A stretch of DNA of 64,000 nt from Molossus alvarezi. Taxonomy: Eukaryota > Chordata > Mammalia > Chiroptera > Molossidae. The notes beneath the pieces are model-generated. The model ran no database searches and had not been told where the DNA came from. It saw nothing but the letters and a program-made list of their open reading frames with translations. The stretch's first letter is position 1, and every line of letters starts with the position of its first letter. The DNA is taken from contig CM073886.1 of NCBI GenBank assembly GCA_037176705.1, positions 682,001 through 746,000 on the forward strand, given 5' to 3'. Positions 56,820-64,000 of the stretch are shown piece by piece. The translations under genes were made by a program, and so were the position numbers.

Positions 56820-59800
56820 ACAGCAGGGGAGACCATGGGCCTGAGTGGAGCACAGAGGAGTGGAGTCTATGGGTCTGAAAGAGGAGCACAGAGAAGGGGA
56901 GACCATGGGTCTGAAAGAGGAACACAGAGAAGAGGAGACCATGGCTCTGAGAGAGGAGCACAGAGCCGGGGAGACTGTGGGTCTGAGAGAGGAGCCCAGA
57001 GCTGGGGAGACCATGGGTCTGAGAGACGAGCACAGAGAAAGGCAGATCATGGGTCTGAGAGAGGAGCCCAGAGCCTGGGAGACCATGGGTCTGAAAGAGG
57101 AACACAGAGAAGAGGAGACCATGCATCTTAGAGAGGAGCCCAGAGAAGAGGAGTCCATGGGTCTGACAGAGGAGCACAGAGAAGGGAAACCATGAGTTTG
57201 AGAGGAGCACAGAGCAGGGGAGACCATGGGTCTGAGAGGGGCACAGAGAAGAGGAGACCATGCATCTTAGAGAGGAGCCCAGAGAAGAGGAGTATAAGGG
57301 TCTTATTGAGGAGCCCAGAGAAAAGGAGACCATCGGTCTGAGAGAGGAGCACAGAGAAGAGGAGACCATGCATCTTAGAGAGGAGCCCAGAGAAGAAGAG
57401 TATATGGGTCTTACAGAGCAGCCCAGAGAAAAGGATACCATGGGTCTGAGAGAGGAGCACAGAGAAGAGGAGACCATGGGTCTGACAGAGGAGCCCAGAG
57501 AAAAGGAGACCATGGGTCTGAGAGGAGCCCAGAGCAGGGGAGACCATGTGTCTGAGAGAGGAACACCGAGAAGAGGAGACCATGGGTCTGAGAGGGGAGC
57601 CCAGAGGCGAGGAGACCATGGTCTGTGAGTGATGCAAACAGCAGGGGAGACCATGGGTCTGAGAGGGGGACAACGTATTGGAGTCTATGCTCTGAGAGAG
57701 GAGCACAGAGCAGGGGAGACCATGGGTCTGAGAGAGGAGCACAGAGATGAGGCGATGGGACTGAGAGAGGAACACAGAGAAGTGGAGACCATGGCTCTGA
57801 GAGAGTAGCACAGAGCAGTGGAGACCATGGGTCTGAATGGAGCACAGAGAAGAGGAGATCATGGGTGTGAGAGAGGAGCACAGAGTAGGGGAGACCATGG
57901 GTCTGACAGAGGAGCAGAGAGCAGTGGAGACCATGGGTCTGAGCGAGGCGCAAAGAGCAGGGGAGACCATGGGTCTGAGAGAGGAGCACAGAGAATAGAG
58001 ACCATGGTCTGAGAGAGGAGCACAGAGCAGGGGAGACCATGGGTCTGAGAGAGGAGCACGGAGAAGAGGAGACCATGGGTCTGACAGTGGACCCCAGAGA
58101 AAAGGAGAACATGGGTCTGAGAGGAGCACAGAGCAGGGGAGACCATGGGTCTGACAGAGGAACCCCGAGAAGAGGAGCCTATGGGTCTGAGAAAGGAGCA
58201 AATAGAAGAGGAGACCATGGGTCTGAGAGGGAAGCCCAGAGAAGAGGAGACCGTGGTCTGAGAGTGATGCAAACAGCAGGGGAGACCATGGGTCTTAGAG
58301 TGGGACAGCGTATTGGAGTCTGTGGTCTGAGAGAGAAGCACAGAGCAGGGGACACCATGGGTCTGAGAGAGGACCCCAGAGAAGAGGAGACCATGGTCTG
58401 AGAGTGATGCAAACAGCAGGGGAGACCATGGGTCTGAGAGGGGGACAGCGTATTGGAGTCTGTGGTCTGAGAGAGAAACACAGAGCAGGGGACACCATGG
58501 GTCTGAGAGAGGAGCCCAGAGAAGAGGAGACCATGGTCTGAGAGAGATGCAAACAGCAGGGGAGACCATGGGCCTGAGTGGAGCACAGAGGAGTGGAGTC
58601 TATGGGTCTGAAAGAGGAGCACAGAGAAGGGGAGACCATGGGTCTGAAAGAGGAACACAGAGAAGAGGAGACCATGGCTCTGAGAGAGGAGCACAGAGCC
58701 GGGGAGACTGTGGGTCTGAGAGAGGAGCCCAGAGCTGGGGAGACCATGGGTCTGAGAGACGAGCACAGAGAAAGGCAGATCATGGGTCTGAGAGAGGAGC
58801 CCAGAGCCTGGGAGACCATGGGTCTGAAAGAGGAACACAGAGAAGAGGAGACCATGCATCTTAGAGAGGAGCCCAGAGAAGAGGAGTCCATGGGTCTGAC
58901 AGAGGAGCACAGAGAAGGGAAACCATGAGTCTGAGAGGAGCACAGAGCAGGGGAGACCATGGGTCTGAGAGGGGCACAGAGAAGAGGAGACCATGCATCT
59001 TAGAGAGGAGCCCAGAGAAGAGGAGTATAAGGGTCTTATTGAGGAGCCCAGAGAAAAGGAGACCATCGGTCTGAGAGAGGAGCACAGAGAAGAGGAGACC
59101 ATGCATCTTAGAGAGGAGCCCAGAGAAGAAGAGTATATGGGTCTTACAGAGCAGCCCAGAGAAAAGGATACCATGGGTCTGAGAGAGGAGCACAGAGAAG
59201 AGGAGACCATGGGTCTGACAGAGGAGCCCAGAGAAAAGGAGACCATGGGTCTGAGAGGAGCCCAGAGCAGGGGAGACCATGTGTCTGAGAGAGGAACACC
59301 GAGAAGAAGAGCCCATGGGTTTGAGAAAGGAGCAAATAGTAGAGGAGACCATGGGTCTGAGAGGGGAGCCCAGAGGCGAGGAGACCATGGTCTGTGAGTG
59401 ATGCAAACAGCAGGGGAGAACATGGGTCTGAGAGGGGGACAACGTATTGGAGTCTATGCTCTGAGAGAGGAGCACAGAGCAGGGGAGACCATGGGTCTGA
59501 GAGAGGAGCACAGAGATGAGGCGATGGGACTGAGAGAGGAACACAGAGAAGAGGAGACCATGGCTCTGAGAGAGTAGCACAGAGCAGTGGAGACCATGGG
59601 TCTGAATGGAGCACAGAGAAGAGGAGATCATGGGTGTGAGAGAGGAGCACAGAGTAGGGGAGACCATGGGTCTGACAGAGGAGCAGAGAGCAGTGGAGAC
59701 CATGGGTCTGAGCGAGGCGCAAAGAGCAGGGGAGACCATGGGTCTGAGAGAGGAGCACAGAGAATAGAGACCATGGTCTGAGAGAGGAGCACAGAGCAGG

Positions 59801-62800
59801 GGAGACCATGGGTCTGAGAGAGGAGCACAGAGCTCGGGAGACCATGGGTCTGAGAGGGGCACAGAGAAGAGGAGTCTATGGGTCTCAGAGATGAGCACAG
59901 AGTATGGGAGACGATGGGTCTCAGAGAGGAGCACAGAGAAAAGGAGACCAAGGTCTGAGAGAGGTGCAAAGAGCATGGGAGACCATGGGTCTGAGAGGAG
60001 CACTGAAGAGGGGAGACCATGGGTCTGAGAGAGGAGCACAGAGCTGTGCAGAACATGGGTCTGAACTGAGCACAGAGAAGAGGTGATCATGGGTCTGAGA
60101 GAGGAGCAAAGAGCAGGGGAGAGAATGGGTCTGAGAGAGGTGGACAGAGTAGGGGAGACCATGGGTCTGAGAGAGGCACAGCGAAGAAGAGTCTATGGGT
60201 CTGAAAGAGGAGCACAGAGAAGATGAGACCAAGGGTCTGAGATAGGCGCAAAGAGCAGGGGAGACCATGGGTCTGAGAGAGGAGCACAGAGAAGAGAGAC
60301 CATGGTCTGAGAGAGGAGCACAGAGCAGGGGAGACCATGGGTCAGAGAGAGGAGCACAGAGCTCGGGACACCATGGGTCTGAGAGGGGCACAGAGAAGAG
60401 GAGTCTATGGGTCTCAGAGATGAGCACAGAGTAGGGGAGACGATGGGTCTCAGAGAGGAGCACAGAGAAAAGGAGACCAAGGTCTGAGAGAGGTGCAAAG
60501 AGCATGGGAGACCATGGGTCTGAGAGGAGCACAGAAGAGGGGAGACCATGGGTCTGAGGGAGGAGCACAGAGCAGTGCAGACCATGGGTCTGAATGGAGC
60601 ACAGAGAAGAGGTGATCATGGGTCTGAGGAAGAGCAAATAGGAGGGGAGACAATGGGTCTGAAAGAGGTGGACAGAGTAGGGGAGACCATGGGTCTGCGA
60701 GAGAGGCATAGAAAAGAGGAGACAATGTGTCTGAGGGAGGCGAACAGAGCAGGGGAGACCAATTTCTGACCGAGGAGCACAGAGCAGGGGAGACCATGAG
60801 TCTGAGATAGGAGCACTGAGAAGGGGAGACCATGAGTCTGAGAGAGGAATACAGAGAAGAGGAGACCATGGCTTTGAGAGAGGAGCAAAGAGCAGGGGAG
60901 ACCATGGGTCTGAAGGAGGAGCCCAGAGAAGAGGAGACCATGGTTCTGAGAGAGGTGCAAAGAGCAGGGGAGACCATTGGTCTGAGCGAGGAGCAAAGTC
61001 CAGGGGAGACCATGGATCTGAGAAAGGAGCACACAGCAGGGGAGACCATGGGTCTGAGTGAGGAGCAAAGAGCTGGGGATACCATGGGTCTGAGAGAGGA
61101 GCACAGAGAAGAGGAGACCATGTGTCTGAGAGAGGCACAGCGAAGAGGAGTCTATGGGTCTGAAAGGGGAGCCCAGAGAAGAGGAGACCATGGTTCTGAG
61201 AGAGGTGCAAAAAGCAGGGGAGACCATGGGTCTGAGATAGGAGCACAGAGATGAGGCGATGGGACTGAGAGAGGAGCACAGAGTAGGGAAGACCATGTGT
61301 CTGAGAGAGGAGCACAGAGAAGGGGAGCCAAAGGGTCTCAGAGAGGAACACAGAGAAGAGGAGACCATGGCTCTGAGAGAGTAGCACAGAGCAGTGGAGA
61401 CCATGGGTCTGAATGGAGCACAGAGAAGAGGAGATCATGGGTGTGAGAGAGCAGCACAGAGTAGGGGAGACCATGGGTCTGAGAGAGGAGCAAAGAGCAG
61501 TGGAGACGATGGTTCTGAGAGTGGTGGACAGAGTAGGGGAGACCATGGGTCTGAGAGAGTCACAGCGAAGAAGAGTCAATGGGTCTGAAAGAGGAGCACA
61601 GAGAAGATGAGACAATGGGTCTGAGAGAGGAAGACAGAGCAGGGGAGACCAAGTTCTGACAGAGGAGCAGATAGCAGGGGAGACCATGGGTCTGAGAGAG
61701 GAGCAAAGAGCAGGTGAGACAATGGGTCTGAGAGAGGTGGAGAGAGTAGGGGAGACCATGGGTCTGAGAGAGAGGCACAGAGAAGAAGAGACCATGTGTC
61801 TGAGGGCGGAACACAGAGAAGAGGAGACCATGGCTCTGAGAGAGGAGCACAGAGCAGGGGAGACCATGGCTCTGAGAGAGGAGCAAAGAGTAGGGGAGAC
61901 CATGGGTTTGAGAGAGGAATACAGAGAAGAGGAGACCATGGCTCTGAGAGAGGAGCAAAGAGCAGGGGAGACCATGGGTCTGAAGGAGGAGCCCAGAGAA
62001 GAGGAGACCATGGTTCTGAGAGAGGTGCAAAGAGGAGGGGAGACCATTGGTCTGAGAGAGGAGCAAAGACCAGAGGAACCCATAGATCTGAGAGAGGGGC
62101 ACAGAGCAGGGGAGACCATGGGTCTGAGAGAGAAGCAAAGAGCTGGGGATACCATGGGTCTGAGAGAGGAGCACAGAGAAGGGGAGACAATGGGTCTGAG
62201 AGAGGAGCACAGAGAAGAGGAGACCATGGGTCTGTGAGAGGCACAGCGAAGAGGAGTCTATGGGTCTGAAAGGGGAGCACAGAGAAGATGGGACCATGGG
62301 TCTGAGAGAGGAACACAGAGCTGGGGAGACCATGGGTCTGAGAAAGGCACAGCGAAGAGGAGTCTATGGGTCTGAAAGGGGAGCACAGAGAAGATGGGAC
62401 CATGGGTCTGAGAGAGGAACACAGAGCAGGGGAGACCATGGGTCAGAGAGAGAGGAACACTGAGAAGGGGAGACCATGGGTCTGAGATAGGAACACAGAG
62501 AAGAAGAGACCATGGGTCTGAGAGAGGAGCATAGACAAAAGGAGACCACAGTTGTGAGAGAGGAGCCCAGAGAAGAGAGGACCATGGTTCTGAGAGAAGT
62601 GCAAAGAACAAGGGAGACCATCGGTCTGAGAGAGGAGCAAAGAAGGGGAGACCTTGGATCTGAGAGAGGAGCACAGAGTAGGGGAGACCATGGGTCTGAG
62701 AGAGGAGCACAGAGCAGGGGAGACCATGGGTCTGAGATAGGAGCACAGAGCTGGGGAGACCATGGGTCTTAGAGGGGCACAGAGAGGAGGAATCTATGGG

Positions 62801-63790
62801 TCTGAGTGAGGAGCACAGAGCAGGGGATACCATGGGTCTGAGAGAGGAGCACAGAGATGAGGCGATGGGACTGAGAGAGGAGCACAGAGTAGGGGAGACC
62901 ATGGGTCTGAGAGAGGAGCACAGAGAAGGGGAGACCCAGGGTCTGAGAGAGGAACACAGAGAAGAGCAGACCATGGCTCTGAGAGAGTAGCACAGAGCAG
63001 TGGAGAGCATGGGTCTGAAAGGAGCATAGAGAAGAGGAGATCATGGGTGTGAGAGAGGAGCACAGAGTAGGGGAGACCATGGGTCTGAGAGAGGAGCAAA
63101 GGGCAGTGGAGACCATGGTTCTGAGAGAGGTGGACAGAGTAGGGGAGACCATGGGTCTGAGAGAGGAGCACAGAGAAAGGGAGACCATGGGTCTGAGAGA
63201 GGAGCACAGAGGAGGGGAGACTATGGGTCTGAGAGTGGACTCAGAGCAATGGAGACCATGGGTCTCAGAGTGGATCACAGAGAACAGGGAACCATGGGTC
63301 TGAGAGAGGAGCACAGAGCAGGGGAGACCATGGGTCTGAGAAAGGAGCACAGAGCAGTGCAGACCATGGGTCTGAATGGAGCACAGAGAAGAGGTGATCA
63401 TGGGTCTGAGGAAGAGCAAATAGCAGGGGAGAAAATGGGTCTGAAAGAGGTGGACAGAGTAGGGGAGACCATGGGTCTGAGAGAGAGGCATAGAAAAGAG
63501 GAGACAATGTGTCTGAGGGAGGCGCACAGAGCAGGGGAGACCAATTTCTGACCGAGGAGCACAGAGCAGGGGAGACCATGAGTCTGAGATAGGAGCACTG
63601 AGAAGGGGAGACCATGAGTCTGAGAGAGGAATACAGAGAAGAGGAGACCATGGCTTTGAGAGAGGAGCAAAGAGCAGGGGAGACCATGGGTCTGAAGGAG
63701 GAGCCCAGAGAAGAGGAGACCATGGTTCTGAGAGAGGTGCAAAGAGCAGGGGAGACCATTGGTCTGAGCGAGGAGCAAAGTCCAGGGGAG
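56820..63790 (+). repeat. 7,630-bp-period duplication, copy 2
   Basis: This is the partner of 49190-56160. Its right boundary is the point near 63790 where copy 1 jumps to other sequence. It carries private changes such as GGGTCTGCGAGAG near 60690 and GGCGAACAGAG near 60740. The last ~200 bp of the window (63790-64000) continue the GGAATACAG cassette as seen at 61.01-61.22 kb, so the array does not end here. Confidence 0.82.
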
Positions 63791-64000
63791 ACCATGGATC
63801 TGAGAAAGGAGCACACAGCAGGGGAGACCATGGGTCTGAGTGAGGAGCAAAGAGCTGGGGATACCATGGGTCTGAGAGAGGAGCACAGAGAAGAGGAGAC
63901 CATGTGTCTGAGAGAGGCACAGCGAAGAGGAGTCTATGGGTCTGAAAGGGGAGCCCAGAGAAGAGGAGACCATGGTTCTGAGAGAGGTGCAAAAAGCAGG

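Larger units (their letters stand above)
1..64000 (+). repeat. 36-bp satellite/minisatellite array filling the window
   Basis: Every line of the window is made of variants of one 36-bp monomer; 16406-16441 followed by 16442-16477 shows two adjacent near-consensus units. The first half (GAGACCATGGGTCTGAGAG) is strongly conserved, and GAGGAGCAC, GAGGAGCAA or GAGGAGCCC follows. The last six bases vary most (GCAGGG, GAAGAG, GAAGGG, GTAGGG, GCTGGG, GCAGTG, GAAAAG, GCTCGG). Rarer monomers of 33-35 bp occur. Composition of the consensus is G16 A11 C6 T3, with no CpG. No unique sequence interrupts the array, and it continues past both ends. The family is not one I can name. A eukaryotic, probably vertebrate, origin is inferred from array length, purity and higher-order structure only. 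Confidence 0.98.

Noticed and set aside
1..64000. A CRISPR array, since units of about 36 bp repeat regularly.
   Set aside because: There are no unique spacers. The monomers are directly adjacent, spacer-less and mutually similar throughout, and no cas genes are present.
1..64000. Telomeric repeat or canonical centromeric satellite.
   Set aside because: No TTAGGG runs, no ~171-bp periodicity and no sequence resembling the CENP-B box were seen. A pericentromeric or subtelomeric position remains possible but is not shown.
1..64000. G-quadruplex arrays from the GGGG and GGG runs in each monomer.
   Set aside because: Each monomer offers two G-runs separated by AGACCAT, but the next pair is over 20 bases away. 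Canonical short-loop four-run motifs are not formed regularly. Weak or intermolecular structures cannot be excluded.
1..64000. Triplex-forming (H-DNA) mirror repeats because of the purine-rich strand.
   Set aside because: Purine runs such as GAGAGAGGAG are short and broken in every monomer by CACAG, ACCAT and GTCTG, so no long polypurine mirror tract exists.

Overview
The whole 64 kb window is one uninterrupted tandem repeat. I see no credible gene, RNA gene, transposable element, CRISPR array or unique-sequence island. The unit is a 36-bp minisatellite-type monomer; a clean example lies at 16406-16441. It contains an NcoI-type palindrome (CCATGG), then a GTCTGAGAGAGGAGC core, then a variable tail (GCAGGG, GAAGAG, GAAGGG, GTAGGG, GCTGGG, GCAGTG, GAAAAG and others). 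About 1,780 monomers would fill the window. The consensus is 61% G+C and 75% purine on the given strand (G16 A11 C6 T3) and has no CpG. Such a long pure array with higher-order structure points to a eukaryotic, probably vertebrate, satellite or megaminisatellite locus (for example subtelomeric or pericentromeric). The species and chromosomal site cannot be read from the sequence.

Layout. (1) 1 to ~14.7 kb: two copies of a ~7.4 kb higher-order unit. (2) ~14.7-16.2 kb: a re-duplicated piece of the second copy, with a further 503-bp tandem duplication. (3) ~16.2-20.3 kb: a mosaic of blocks from both units. (4) ~20.3-24.7 kb: a 2.34-kb unit repeated twice. A second 'dialect' of monomers (GCATCTTAGAG and GTCTGACAGAG types) first appears here. 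(5) ~24.7-27.3 kb: a block rich in that dialect. (6) ~27.3-36.3 kb: a 3,495-bp unit in two near-identical copies plus part of a third. (7) ~36.4-53.7 kb: a 5,530-bp unit in two near-identical copies and a related third copy. (8) ~49.2-63.8 kb: a 7,630-bp-period duplication overlapping the third copy. Within parts 7 and 8, each unit carries an internal 1.73-1.77 kb sub-duplication. The array runs off both ends of the window.

Apparent coding capacity is an artefact. Because 36 is divisible by 3 and five of the six frames of the consensus monomer lack a stop, very long open frames arise (up to 2,771 codons) that change repeat 'language' wherever a 33-35 bp monomer shifts register. The biology visible here is array evolution: unequal crossing-over or gene conversion in 36-bp register at several nested scales, with recent events datable relative to one another by shared variants. 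Boundaries below were judged by eye from shared variant monomers and are usually good to about 50 bp.
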